Positions 1 through 8,045 of a stretch of 64,000 bases of DNA are shown piece by piece. How positions within the stretch are numbered: position 1 is the first letter of the stretch; every line of letters begins with the position of its first letter. The notes beneath the pieces are model-generated. The model did no database searches, was not told where the DNA came from, and saw only the letters and a list, made by a program, of their open reading frames with translations. The DNA is from Spirochaetaceae bacterium (GTDB lineage: Bacteria; Spirochaetota; Leptospiria; Leptospirales; Leptonemataceae). The stretch covers positions 310,001-374,000 of the forward strand of contig PCBI01000019.1 in assembly GCA_002730875.1 (NCBI GenBank), given 5' to 3'. The position numbers were made by a program, and so were the translations under genes.

Positions 1-147
1 GCCGCGACCGATCAGGGATTTCTTTTTCTTTGTGCGAATATCTATGTTGTTGTTATTGGCAATTACATCCAGAATCTTGAAGCCAATGTTTGACCTCCGA
101 TTGATGAATTTTTCCCCGGGATTTCCCAGGCCAATAATCAATTTCAT
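1..147 (-). CDS. pth: Peptidyl-tRNA hydrolase, N-terminal 49 residues (cut by window start)
   Basis: The reading frame starts at ATG 147 on the minus strand and runs off the window. The visible protein opens with the Pth signature IIGLGNPGEKF, which contains the substrate-binding Asn equivalent to Asn10 of the E. coli enzyme. Pth frees peptides from prematurely released peptidyl-tRNA in the cytoplasm. In the family the next block is TRHNxG, whose His is the catalytic base. Here the codons read RRSNIG, so the His is replaced by Ser at residue 19. The gene lies 30 bp downstream of rplY on the same strand, a common pairing. The C-terminal half, with the catalytic Asp, cannot be seen. Family assignment is firm; activity is uncertain. 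Confidence 0.85.
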   Translation of the reverse strand, partial: MKLIIGLGNPGEKFINRRSNIGFKILDVIANNNNIDIRTKKKKSLIGRG

Positions 148-177
148 AGACTACCCTCGAGCCAGAAGTGGGCCGAA

Positions 178-783
178 TCAGGATTCGGCCGCTTCTTCAG
201 TGGCCCCGCCTTGCTTGTCGGACATTACAGTCATTCTGGACTGAGCAATCTTACAGATGATAGGATTTCCTTTCATCATGACGTCCCAGTCCCCCGGAAT
301 ATCCAGGTCCTTCAGATGGATTTGTCCGCCCACCTGCAGATTTGTAATGTCCACTTCGATCTTCTCTTTTAGAGATTCGGGCGGAGTGCGCACTCGCAGT
401 TGTCTAATATAGTGCTCCAGAGCTCCGCCGGCTTTCACTCCACGGGCGAAACCTTTGGTTTCTACTGGCACGTTCACGCGAAGTGTTTGGCCAGGGTTGA
501 TTCGGTACAGGTCGACGTGAAGAATTTCGCCGGAAACCGGGTGACGCTGGATTTCTTTGGCAAGTACCTTTACCACTCCTTCGCCTTCCATATCCAGCTG
601 GATCTCGGAGCTCTGACGAAGACCGGATTGGAGCAATTTCTCAAAATCCTTGGCATCCAGTTCCAGGGCTTCGGATTTTCCGCTGCCGATCAGGTTTCCG
701 GGTATTTTGCCGGCTACACGAGTTCTACGGGCTACGTTTTTGCCTCTTCCATCGCGTTTAGTGGCTGCAATCTTTCTTTCCAT
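178..783 (-). CDS. rplY: 50S ribosomal protein L25/general stress protein Ctc
   Basis: The protein has 201 residues, the long (CTC/TL5) form of L25. An N-terminal 5S rRNA-binding beta-barrel domain covers about residues 1-95, followed by the C-terminal TL5 domain (about 96-190) with the typical VPVETKGFARGVKAGG block. It binds 5S rRNA in the large subunit. The start is ATG 783, preceded on the minus strand by a GAGGTAAAAAA stretch that serves as ribosome-binding site. It sits between prs (122 bp upstream) and pth (30 bp downstream), so prs-rplY-pth is probably one transcription unit. Confidence 0.95.
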   Translation of the reverse strand: MERKIAATKRDGRGKNVARRTRVAGKIPGNLIGSGKSEALELDAKDFEKLLQSGLRQSSEIQLDMEGEGVVKVLAKEIQRHPVSGEILHVDLYRINPGQTLRVNVPVETKGFARGVKAGGALEHYIRQLRVRTPPESLKEKIEVDITNLQVGGQIHLKDLDIPGDWDVMMKGNPIICKIAQSRMTVMSDKQGGATEEAAES

Positions 784-905
784 TTTTTTACCTCAATTTC
801 CTGGGCGATTCCAGATAATTCCTTTCTCTTTTCCTGCTGCATGCGGCCCCTCTCCCCGAGGTGTTCCCGATGGCCTGCACCGCCAGTATGTCTTACAAAT
901 CAATA

Positions 906-1844
906 TTACAAGAACAGGGAGCTTACGGACTCCTCGTTATGGATTCGACGAATCGCTTCGCCCACCAGACCCGCTACCGAAAGCTGGGTAATCTTATCTA
1001 TCTTCTTTTCTTCGGGTAGCTGAATGCTATTCGTAAATATAACCTCATCGATGGCGCTTTCCCGCAATCTTTCCACCGCCGGGCCGGAAAGCACAGCGTG
1101 AGTGGCTGCCGCCATGACCGATGCGGCGCCGTTTTCTTTCAGAGCTGCGGCGGCCTTGGTAATGGTGCCGCCGGTATCGATCATGTCGTCGAAGAGGATG
1201 CAATTTCGATCCTTGACTTCGCCGATTACGTGCATTACTTCGCTTACATTGGCCCGGGGCCTTCGCTTATCGATAATGGCCAGACCTGCGCCAATCTGGC
1301 GGGCCAGGAATCGGGCCCGTTCTACCCCTCCGGAGTCCGGGGATACTACCACCGGGTCCTGAAGCTTCTTCTCGTTCAGATATCTCACAAATACCGGCGC
1401 CGCATAAAGATGATCCACGGGCACTTTGAAAAAGCCCTGAATCTGGTCGGCGTGTAGATCCATGGTAAGTAGCCTGTTGGGCCCCATGGATTCGATTAGG
1501 TCCGCAGCTACTCGAGCAGAAATGGGCACACGGGGCTCGCTTTTGCGGTCCTGCCGTCCGTAGCCGTAGTAGGGAATGACTGCAGTGATTCGTTTTGCGC
1601 TGGCGCGGCGGATGGCATCCAGCATGAGAAACAATTCCATCAGATGGTCGTTGGCGGGCTCGGAAGTGGGCTGAATAATGAATACGTCTCTACCACGAAT
1701 GTTCTCTTCGATCTTAACGGAGATTTCGCCGTCGGAGAACTTCTTAATAGTCGCTACGCTCAAACGGGTGCCCAGATACTCGGCGATTTCGCCGGCCAAC
1801 TTTGGGTTCGCGCTTCCTGAAAAAATTAGTAGTTCGTAGCTCAT
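906..1844 (-). CDS. prs: Ribose-phosphate pyrophosphokinase
   Basis: PRPP synthase transfers pyrophosphate from ATP to ribose 5-phosphate, feeding nucleotide, His and Trp synthesis. Visible marks are the FSDGEI loop, the [13 protein letters not shown]-binding region, the [12 protein letters not shown] metal and substrate segment, the KRR flexible loop and the PRPP-binding signature [13 protein letters not shown]. From ATG 1844 it is 312 residues, the family length, and starts [10 protein letters not shown] after a GGGAG ribosome-binding site. An in-frame ATG at 1877 would add 11 residues with no family match. It follows the glmU-type gene closely on the same strand. Confidence 0.95.
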   Translation of the reverse strand: MSYELLIFSGSANPKLAGEIAEYLGTRLSVATIKKFSDGEISVKIEENIRGRDVFIIQPTSEPANDHLMELFLMLDAIRRASAKRITAVIPYYGYGRQDRKSEPRVPISARVAADLIESMGPNRLLTMDLHADQIQGFFKVPVDHLYAAPVFVRYLNEKKLQDPVVVSPDSGGVERARFLARQIGAGLAIIDKRRPRANVSEVMHVIGEVKDRNCILFDDMIDTGGTITKAAAALKENGAASVMAAATHAVLSGPAVERLRESAIDEVIFTNSIQLPEEKKIDKITQLSVAGLVGEAIRRIHNEESVSSLFL

Positions 1845-1880
1845 ATCTCCCGCCCGGATGTCCTCTGGTTCCTGCATGGC

Positions 1881-2666
1881 TCAGGATCCGCTTACAGCTT
1901 GTTTCTCCGATTGAAATCGATTGTACCGCTCTTCCAGAATGGTCAGTTCATCCACCGTATTGGCTCCCAGGGTTTGTGCCGGGTCGTCCAGCACCAGAGT
2001 GCCAATCTTTCGTCCCTGACTGCGATAGACCTGCACAGCATCGGGAAGGTAATATTCGTTCTGTTTGTTGCTCGAATCGATTTTAGTAAGTATGTCAAAT
2101 ATTCCGGGGGCTTCGAAGATGTAGGTTCCCGCATTGGATTCTTTGATTTTTCGAATCTCGTCGTCGGCGTCCTTTTCTTCTACGATGCGCTCAAGAAAGC
2201 CGTCTGCATCGCGCACCAAACGTCCGTAGCCGGTAGGATCTGGCTGCACGGACGAAAGAACACAGGCGGCGGTCTTCTGTTCTTCCTGAGCCAGAAAAAG
2301 CTTCTCGAAAGTATCGGGCTGAATCAAGGGCATGTCGCCGGAAGTAACCAGAAGGCTTCCAGGACCTGAGCCTATGGCATCCTTTGCTGCCAGCAGAGCA
2401 TGGGCGGTGCCTTTCTGCTCGGTTTGTTCGGCAAATACTACCTGTGGAAAGCGGTTCAGGTCGATTCGATTGCGGACTTCTTCCTGTCGGTAGCCCACAA
2501 CAACGGCAATCTTGCTCAGATTGAGCGATTCCAGGTTTTCCAGAACGTGCTGGATCATGGGTTTTCCCGCTACGGGCAGAGCTACCTTGGGCAACTCGGA
2601 TTTCATCCGGGTGCCTTTTCCAGCGGCCAGGATTACGGCCATTCGATTTGAGGAAGTAGATGCCAT
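1881..2666 (-). CDS. glmU: GlmU-type N-acetylglucosamine-1-phosphate uridylyltransferase domain, without acetyltransferase domain
   Basis: This nucleotidyltransferase makes UDP-GlcNAc for peptidoglycan and lipid A. The start block VILAAGKGTRMKSELPKVALP is the GlmU fold signature; QKGTAHAL, TSGDMPLI and GYGRLVRD contact nucleotide, metal and sugar. The protein ends near residue 261, just after the pyrophosphorylase domain. E. coli GlmU (about 456 residues) adds a left-handed beta-helix acetyltransferase that is absent here. Glucosamine-1-phosphate acetylation must therefore come from elsewhere. Short GlmU proteins are, to my recollection, usual in Leptospira. ATG 2666 was chosen; ATG 2642 (MAVILAAG) is the other possible start. 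The gene stops 4 bp before the longest possible prs start. Confidence 0.85.
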   Translation of the reverse strand: MASTSSNRMAVILAAGKGTRMKSELPKVALPVAGKPMIQHVLENLESLNLSKIAVVVGYRQEEVRNRIDLNRFPQVVFAEQTEQKGTAHALLAAKDAIGSGPGSLLVTSGDMPLIQPDTFEKLFLAQEEQKTAACVLSSVQPDPTGYGRLVRDADGFLERIVEEKDADDEIRKIKESNAGTYIFEAPGIFDILTKIDSSNKQNEYYLPDAVQVYRSQGRKIGTLVLDDPAQTLGANTVDELTILEERYNRFQSEKQAVSGS

Positions 2667-2691
2667 GCGCAAACCATCGAGCGGGAAGATG

Positions 2692-2763
2692 CTGGGCCGG
2701 GAGGATTCGAACCTCCGTATGTCGATACCAAAAACCGATGCCTTACCGCTTGGCGACGGCCCA
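2692..2763 (-). tRNA. tRNA-Gln (anticodon TTG)
   Basis: The cloverleaf reads on the minus strand. The acceptor pair is TGGGCCG with CGGCCCA. The D arm contains CCAAGCGGTAAGGC. The anticodon stem TCGGT/ATCGA closes the loop TTTTGGT, giving anticodon TTG for Gln codon CAA. The T arm is CGGAGGTTCGAATCCTCC. The discriminator base is G and CCA is not encoded. It lies between ispE and the glmU-type gene, all on the same strand, so it may share their transcript. Confidence 0.95.
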
Positions 2764-2770
2764 ATATGTG

Positions 2771-3892
2771 TTATTCCCAGAGTGCAAACGTTTCAAATGG
2801 CAGCTCTGGATATTGGCTTTTCAGACTGTCCAGAGCGATACGCGCTCCCTGACTACTGCTATAAAGCCCATACAGAGCTGAGCCACTTCCCGACAAAGAG
2901 CAGTAGTCAGCACCAACCCGGACCATGAATGCCTTGATTTCCTGCAGTTCCGGATGCATTGCAAAGACCGGAGGCTCGAAATCGTTGGTCCAGTGTGCCA
3001 GGCGACTCCACTCTCCAGCGGCAATGGCTTGCCAGTCTGAATCGCTTAGCAGAGACCCAAGTTTTGCATCCTCGCTTTGCTGTAAAGGCCTTTTCAATCT
3101 ACTGTACGCTTCTCCAGTGGAAACAAACAGTCCCGGAAAACAGATAACCCCGTACACCGGTCCACAATCTATCGGAGTGATCCGCTCCCCGGTCCCTTCT
3201 ACAAGAGCAGGCATATTCTCCAGAAAAAAGCTTACATCGGCCCCCAGTTCCGGCGCCAGTTGTTTGGATTGGTCCGATGTGATCCAGCCCTGTTGCAAAG
3301 CAAAGATCAGTACAGCGGCAGCATTGGCGGATCCGGCCCCGACGCCGGTGCCTGGAGGTATCCGCTTTGTAATCTGGATACTCAGCGGAGCTATCGCTTC
3401 GGACGACTGGCTCTTCTCTGATTCGATGGCTGGACCACCACCGCCATTCGATTCAGATGTATCTGTGATTTCCGATGGAATCCCGGGTAATGCAGGGTCC
3501 GGTCCTCTGAACTCGGAGTGCTGATCCGAGCCAGAATCTCTCATTCTTTCTGCAGCCAATCGGAAGGGTTCTATTAATCGGGCCGCCCGTACCATCAGGT
3601 TTTTGTCCATGGCAGGGCCCCGTTCACTTACATACTCGAAAGCCTGGATTACGGCATCCGGACCCTGGATCAGGTTTTCGGAGCGAAACTCAAAGGAATC
3701 GGCATTCCGGATTTGAATGAAATCGGCCCTGCTGTTGGATGGGTCGTAGGCTCCCGAAGCATGACTTGATCCGTGGTCCAGAGGACCGATGCGAATTGGG
3801 ATGAATAAACTATAGATTTGATGCAATCCGCCCCTGTTTTTCAGCCGGGGGCCCACGGTGAGGCCCAGGTTGATCTTACAGGGACATTGCAC
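2771..3892 (-). CDS. ispE: 4-diphosphocytidyl-2-C-methyl-D-erythritol kinase
   Basis: IspE is the GHMP kinase of the MEP isoprenoid pathway; it phosphorylates CDP-methylerythritol at the 2-hydroxyl. Seen are the N-terminal CKINLGLTV with the catalytic Lys, the GLHQIYSLF substrate segment, the phosphate loop PPGTGVGAGSANAAA, the LGADVSFF block with the catalytic Asp, and the C-terminal GHMP motif LSGSGSALYG. At 373 residues it is longer than the usual 280-310. The excess is a Ser/Gly/Glu-rich insert at about residues 119-166, just before the phosphate loop, probably a disordered loop. The start is GTG 3892; a stop lies in frame 13 codons upstream and no ATG fits. Confidence 0.9.
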   Translation of the reverse strand: MQCPCKINLGLTVGPRLKNRGGLHQIYSLFIPIRIGPLDHGSSHASGAYDPSNSRADFIQIRNADSFEFRSENLIQGPDAVIQAFEYVSERGPAMDKNLMVRAARLIEPFRLAAERMRDSGSDQHSEFRGPDPALPGIPSEITDTSESNGGGGPAIESEKSQSSEAIAPLSIQITKRIPPGTGVGAGSANAAAVLIFALQQGWITSDQSKQLAPELGADVSFFLENMPALVEGTGERITPIDCGPVYGVICFPGLFVSTGEAYSRLKRPLQQSEDAKLGSLLSDSDWQAIAAGEWSRLAHWTNDFEPPVFAMHPELQEIKAFMVRVGADYCSLSGSGSALYGLYSSSQGARIALDSLKSQYPELPFETFALWE

Positions 3893-3937
3893 AGAGGAAA
3901 GAAGCGGGTTCCGAGGGTTTCAGAACTCCGCCGGGCA

Positions 3938-4096
3938 TTATTTGCTGATCTTTTTCTCTACGAATTTTACGTATTTGCGGGCTTTGGGATCGAACTTGTT
4001 CACTTCCATTTTTTCGGTGTGAAGCTTCTTGTTCTTGGTGGTGGTGTAGAAATACCCGGTGCCAGCCGTTGATTCAAGCTTGATGATTTCTCTCAT
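3938..4096 (-). CDS. rpmG: 50S ribosomal protein L33
   Basis: This is a 52-residue protein starting [16 protein letters not shown] with the L33 core FYTTTKNKK and the C-terminal [15 protein letters not shown]. It is a zinc-free L33: the paired Cys ligands of the C+ form are absent. ATG 4096 follows an AAGGAAT ribosome-binding site at 6 bp. It lies 45 bp upstream of ispE on the same strand and probably heads that transcript. Confidence 0.93.
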   Translation of the reverse strand: MREIIKLESTAGTGYFYTTTKNKKLHTEKMEVNKFDPKARKYVKFVEKKISK

Positions 4097-4171
4097 AGAT
4101 TCCTTTTTTATCGGCTGTCTGTGCCGTCAATTCCAAAGATTTCGGAGGCAGATTGGGCCTGGGTCATGGTT

Positions 4172-4190
4172 GGCGGCGCTTTCGGGTCAG
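4172..4190. repeat. Partial third copy of the repeat found near the Rpn gene
   Basis: Nineteen bases match positions 6563-6581 with one mismatch (GGCGGCGCTTTC followed by GGGTCAG or AGGTCAG). Left of 4172 the similarity stops, so only the right-hand part of the longer repeat is present. The surrounding gap between rpmG and the next gene (4097-4387) holds no convincing gene. Confidence 0.4.
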
Positions 4191-4387
4191 ACGCGGGGAT
4201 GAGGAGGTGCCGCTACCGGCCTTTGCCAGGAATGTGGTTGAAGTTGTGGGATGTCTGTCCATGGTACGGGTCGCCTATTACGGGGGCGTGAGCTCAATGC
4301 AGGGCACTGCGGGAACTAGGCGCTTTTTGAGATCTACTGCGGCGCTGTTCGCGATTTTTCCGTTTCTATGATTGCTGAAGGGCACAG

Positions 4388-4978
4388 ATGACTACCGATG
4401 AGAATTCGCAGGATTATCACAATATTTTCCTGGTCCCCTGGATGCTGGCTTTGGTATCACCGGCAATGGCTGTCTTTACTTTCGTGTTTGGAACGATGAT
4501 TTACGGCGGAATTCTGGACGCAATCGCTACAGGTATCTCGATATACACCTTCATTGGCACTGGTATTGGCGGATTCGGTTTGTATGTCCACTACGAGTAT
4601 ATACGTTCGTTCTGGCGTCTGTCTAACGTAGTAACCGTAACCGGAAACAAGGTCCGGGCCAAGGCACCGTTTTCGCAGCCGATTGAGCTGGATCTGGAAG
4701 AGGTGCATTCGATTCATCGTGCGCGATTCACTATAGGAGTGATACTGGAAGTTCTGTCCCCGCAGGGGAAATTCTGGTTTGCGGTGCGAATGGAAAGGGC
4801 CGGAGAGCTTGTTGAGCTAATTCTTTCGAAGACTCCGAACATCGAAAAAGTTGATCTGGGTTCTTATCCCAAAAAGGAGTATCTCTGGAAAAAAGAACCG
4901 GACTGGGACATCATCAACGCGGCCATCGCACGTGCAGAAGAGAATCGTAAGAAGAAAGAACAGGAGCAGCATTCATGA
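4388..4978 (+). CDS. Unrecognised membrane protein with two TM segments
   Basis: I do not recognise this 196-residue protein. Residues about 16-40 and 45-68 are two hydrophobic helices separated by a short turn. The remainder is soluble and shows a beta-rich pattern (VVTVTGNKVRAKAPF, IELDLEEVHSI) reminiscent of small PH-like bacterial domains, then a charged helix rich in Lys and Glu at the C-terminus (ARAEENRKKKEQEQ). The start is ATG 4388, without a clear ribosome-binding site. It stands alone between rpmG on the other strand and a repeat-rich gap, so context gives no role. Confidence 0.6.
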   Translation: MTTDENSQDYHNIFLVPWMLALVSPAMAVFTFVFGTMIYGGILDAIATGISIYTFIGTGIGGFGLYVHYEYIRSFWRLSNVVTVTGNKVRAKAPFSQPIELDLEEVHSIHRARFTIGVILEVLSPQGKFWFAVRMERAGELVELILSKTPNIEKVDLGSYPKKEYLWKKEPDWDIINAAIARAEENRKKKEQEQHS

Positions 4979-5029
4979 AGGAGAACCAGATGAATCAACT
5001 GAAATTCCCTGAAGATGCCAGCGTGAATG

Positions 5030-5130
5030 GCAAGCTGTAAGGCTGCGGTCTGGCAAAAGATTTGCTTCGTAGATCCACTATTGTCCCCGCAGCGAGAATT
5101 CCGCTCGAACACAGCGCCGGTTCGGGTTAT
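5030..5130. repeat. Left direct repeat flanking the Rpn nuclease gene
   Basis: This stretch matches 6479-6581. Two blocks are nearly perfect: GATTTGCTTCGTAGATCCAC at 5059-5078 (again at 6509-6528) and a 24-base block starting GCAGCGAGAATTCC at 5089-5112 (again at 6539-6562). Each lies exactly 1450 bp from its partner. The outer parts are about 60-70 percent alike by eye, and the interval contains the Rpn gene. It could be a boundary of a mobile unit or a copy of a dispersed genomic repeat. Confidence 0.7.
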
Positions 5131-5255
5131 CATCCGGACAGCGTGTTTACGCGAACTTTCTAGGCGTCGTGCGGGGTACGACGGAGGCTGCGCCATTATA
5201 TGAACCCAGGCCGTGAAGTTCGGGTTAAGGCATCGTGGGCGTGTTTATGCGAATC
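5120..5255. repeat. Pair of diverged 36-bp direct repeats within a gene-free gap
   Basis: The gap from 4979 to 5468 has no convincing gene. In it, GTTCGGGTTA at 5120 and 5218 is followed in both cases, at 22 bases, by CGTGTTTAYGCGAA (5142-5155 and 5240-5253). The bases between differ. The two units are 98 bp apart. The 13-mer CCGGTTCGGGTTA at the first unit recurs near 28499-28511, in another gene-free gap, which suggests a dispersed repeat family. Confidence 0.5.
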
Positions 5256-5468
5256 GCGGCGAGCCACGGAGTTAGAGATGCCTTAATGCGCTTGGCCCTT
5301 GTCCCGGTCAAATGCGGGCGAGCGGTCATGATGCGAACTTGGCCAGGCTTTCGAAGAGTATTATCAGGGCGGATATTGCTCGTACCCAGCGGCATCCAGA
5401 AATGATGTGCTCGTTCTACCAGATACAAAAAACTTGTCTGTCGCAATCGATGAACAAGCTTCGCCGCA

Positions 5469-6455
5469 ATGGGCGATATTCAGAATCCACATGATGCTTT
5501 TGTCCGCAGCGTTTTCCAGGAAAAGGAAAATGCGATGGATTTAATGCGCAGCGCGCTGCCCCGGGAAATTGTAGAGCACTTAGAGATGGGAAGCCTCAGT
5601 GTTCTTGATGCATCCTTTGTCGACGAAGAACAAAAGCAGAGTCAGGGCGACCTGCTATTCTCCATAGATCTAAAACGAAGAGAGGGAACCGCCAGCGCCA
5701 GAGCGGAAAGCAGATGCGCGTTACATATCTACTGTCTGTTCGAGCACAAGTCGTATCTGGATTCTGGTGTCTATGTGCAGCTATTGGGTTATCTAGCGCG
5801 GATCTATCGCAGGCAATGGAACAATGCGCAGAGGCTAATGCCCGTAATTCCGCTCGTATTCTATCATGGCGAGAAAGAATGGAATCTGGGCAACCGGCTC
5901 CTGGGTCAGATGGTCAGGAACTCGGGTCTGGATGGAGAGGATCTAGAACTGCTGAAACGCTATATTCCAGATTTCGGAATAGAGATCTTTAATGTTCCAG
6001 GGTTGGACCCTGCCTCATTGCCGGTTTCTGAGCCTGTCCAGTTGTACCTGGCTTCTGTGGCTTTCATCCGGGATTCGGAAGTATTTGAGCATTTAATCCC
6101 TTTTCTGGAACTCCAGAACAGCATTGATGACCTGGGAAAAAAGGTTGAAGTGGTCGCTCGTGTCCTTCAGTATATTTTCAATGTGCAGGATGTGGAGTCG
6201 GGGGCTGTTTCAGAGGCACTGAAGATGGCGGGGTTTTCCACGGAAGAGAGTGAGGGAATTATGGCAACTACAGCAGATAAACTGAGAGCAGAAGGAAAGG
6301 CCGAAGGCATCCAACAGGGAATGCAGCAAGGGAAGCTGGAGGGCAAGCTGGAGGATGCACGACGAATGAAGGTTGAGGGCCTGACTCTGGACCAGATTGC
6401 GCGGATTACAGGACTTTCCGTGGAGGAACTCAAGAAGCATCAGATCAGCGATTGA
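5469..6455 (+). CDS. Rpn-family recombination-promoting nuclease / PD-(D/E)XK transposase-like protein
   Basis: This 328-residue protein has the Rpn (Transposase_31, PF04754-like) layout. The N-terminus is NPHDAFVRSVF, followed by the PD-(D/E)XK nuclease core with Asp61 in SQGDLLFS and the Glu92-x-Lys94 pair in CLFEHKSY. Next come YVQLLGYLARI and VIPLVFYHGEKEW, then a C-terminal charged segment with GKAEGIQQGMQQGKLEGK repeats and a short HTH-like end. Characterised Rpn proteins are Mg-dependent endonucleases that raise RecA-independent recombination. The active-site residues are intact. No good ribosome-binding site precedes ATG 5469. It is flanked by direct repeats (5030-5130 and 6479-6581), suggesting acquisition as a unit, though no partner genes travel with it. 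Confidence 0.85.
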   Translation: MGDIQNPHDAFVRSVFQEKENAMDLMRSALPREIVEHLEMGSLSVLDASFVDEEQKQSQGDLLFSIDLKRREGTASARAESRCALHIYCLFEHKSYLDSGVYVQLLGYLARIYRRQWNNAQRLMPVIPLVFYHGEKEWNLGNRLLGQMVRNSGLDGEDLELLKRYIPDFGIEIFNVPGLDPASLPVSEPVQLYLASVAFIRDSEVFEHLIPFLELQNSIDDLGKKVEVVARVLQYIFNVQDVESGAVSEALKMAGFSTEESEGIMATTADKLRAEGKAEGIQQGMQQGKLEGKLEDARRMKVEGLTLDQIARITGLSVEELKKHQISD

Positions 6456-6478
6456 CCTTCTCGATTTTTCTGCGCCAG

Positions 6479-6581
6479 GGGCAACTGTAAGGGGGGAGAC
6501 CGGTAGTGGATTTGCTTCGTAGATCCACCAACGTTCCTGCAGCGAGAATTCCGCTCGAACACGGCGGCGCTTTCAGGTCAG
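6479..6581. repeat. Right direct repeat flanking the Rpn nuclease gene
   Basis: This is the partner of the repeat at 5030-5130. It shares a perfect 20-base block at 6509-6528 and a 24-base block at 6539-6562 at the same spacing. Its right end (6563-6581) also matches 4172-4190. Confidence 0.7.
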
Positions 6582-6608
6582 GTAGTGCTCGAAAGCCCGG
6601 GAGTGCCG

Positions 6609-7424
6609 TCAATTCACAATAAGCTTTCTTAGAAGTTCCCGTTCTTCCGCATCGAAGTACTTTTCATTCTCGGCCATGATGGTCTTGATCATGTCTACGC
6701 TCATGTAATCGATGGTGCGGCTGTAGGCGATGTCGTTGTAGGGCTCATACCACTGGAAGAGGAATCCGCCCGGTTTTTCCCAGATGTCGGCCCCGCGCAT
6801 GGTTTCTTCGTCCACGGTGGAGCGGGTTTTCTGTCCGTAGGTCTTTTCCAGCTTCTCGCCGATCCATTTGGACTGGATAAAAGGAAGTATGACACGCACA
6901 TGGAACAGTCGACCTTCCATGGTGTCGTATTCCTCTTCGGTGAGCTGATGATTGTTCAGTTTGGCCACATTCAGGGGGCTCTTGTAGAAGTTATATCTAT
7001 AGAGAATATCGTTTCTTTTGACCAGGATGTACCGGTCTTCTACAGCCATTACGATTTCGATTCGTTCCGGGGTATTGGCTGCGGTAGCCAGGTCCTGAAA
7101 GCGCTTCTTCACAGCGGAGTAATTGGTCATCCAGGGGGTGTCGGCAAATCCGTTTAGCTCGGCATTTCCCGCATCCACGGCGGGCTGTTCGAAGCCGCCC
7201 GGGGCTTCGGCCAGAATGATTTCTCCATCGTCCCGCATGGGCTGTCCCGGGGCTTCGGCGGTTTCGTAAGTTTCAGAGTAAGGGCCGGTTTCGTATAGAT
7301 TTAGATCTCGATCCGCTTCATTGTTTCTGGCTGTTACCAGACTGGGAATGACCACCACGGCCGGGATGGTGAGATATAGGGCCATGAGCGTTAGCCCCCA
7401 GAATGTATGCTTGGTACCCCGCAT
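6609..7424 (-). CDS. Unrecognised single-pass membrane-anchored protein
   Basis: This is a 271-residue protein with one N-terminal hydrophobic segment (about residues 9-30), then an acidic, proline-containing low-complexity stretch (about 35-95), then a mixed alpha/beta domain from about 97. No catalytic motif is recognisable. The layout suggests a signal anchor with a periplasmic domain, or possibly a cleaved exported protein. The start is ATG 7424, beginning MRGTKHTFWG. No gene lies close on the same strand, so operon context does not help. Confidence 0.55.
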   Translation of the reverse strand: MRGTKHTFWGLTLMALYLTIPAVVVIPSLVTARNNEADRDLNLYETGPYSETYETAEAPGQPMRDDGEIILAEAPGGFEQPAVDAGNAELNGFADTPWMTNYSAVKKRFQDLATAANTPERIEIVMAVEDRYILVKRNDILYRYNFYKSPLNVAKLNNHQLTEEEYDTMEGRLFHVRVILPFIQSKWIGEKLEKTYGQKTRSTVDEETMRGADIWEKPGGFLFQWYEPYNDIAYSRTIDYMSVDMIKTIMAENEKYFDAEERELLRKLIVN

Positions 7425-7607
7425 GGTTTCACTATCGGACTTTTTGGATTTTTCTCCAAGGATTATTATCTGACGGATAAACGAGGGGTTGGGTGGCAGG
7501 AATATCGCAGATTCCTGCGTTGTGTACGGCCTGGTCCCAGGGAAGTATTACATTTCGGAGAGATTCCCTCGATGTCCGCAAAGGCAGATTAGACGATGGC
7601 CCTGATC

Positions 7608-8045
7608 CTAGCGGCGTCTCTTATTCTTGATTAGATCACGGGTCAGATTATTGAACTTCTTGCCAGACGGAAGGCGGTAAACATCAAAATCGGTATCCAG
7701 GGTAACGATGGTCGGATCCCGGAGTTTTTCGGCCAAAAACACCAGGGATGCGTCCGCAAGATCCATGGGGGTATCCCTGTATTTTTTCATGTACCGATGA
7801 ATGGATTGGAAATCTTCATTGGATATGGGCGTAATAGTGACGCCGCCAGCGCTCACCCACTCAACAAATCCGAGCTGAAGGGCCTTGTTGTCATCCAGCA
7901 GGTAAGAGACCTCTGTGAGGACAGGCAAGGTAGTGAACAGTCTTCCGACATAGTCTTTAAGAAATGTCCGGATGGATTTGGAATACTTGTCTGACTCGTC
8001 GAAGAGTGCCTTGATTGGTCCAGTATCGATTATCGCATCAGGCAT
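7608..8045 (-). CDS. PIN-domain ribonuclease toxin (VapC-like)
   Basis: At 145 residues this is the normal PIN toxin length. The acidic active-site set is present: Asp7 in AIIDTGPI, Glu45 in VLTEVSYL, Asp98 in MDLADASL and Asp117/Asp119 in TLDTDFDVY. VapC toxins are Mg-dependent RNases that usually cut tRNA or rRNA and are blocked by the cognate antitoxin. Its start overlaps the end of the upstream ribbon-helix-helix gene by 8 bp, which implies coupled translation as a type II toxin-antitoxin pair. All key residues are intact, so it looks functional. Confidence 0.88.
   Translation of the reverse strand: MPDAIIDTGPIKALFDESDKYSKSIRTFLKDYVGRLFTTLPVLTEVSYLLDDNKALQLGFVEWVSAGGVTITPISNEDFQSIHRYMKKYRDTPMDLADASLVFLAEKLRDPTIVTLDTDFDVYRLPSGKKFNNLTRDLIKNKRRR

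Noticed and set aside
2692..2763. tRNA-Gln as an attachment site for an integrated element
   Set aside because: No integrase, no partial tRNA copy within the window, and both neighbours are conserved housekeeping genes on the same strand.
4153..4371. 72-codon plus-strand frame between rpmG and the membrane protein gene
   Set aside because: Arg/Gly-rich with no ribosome-binding site and it contains part of a dispersed repeat, so it is probably not a gene.
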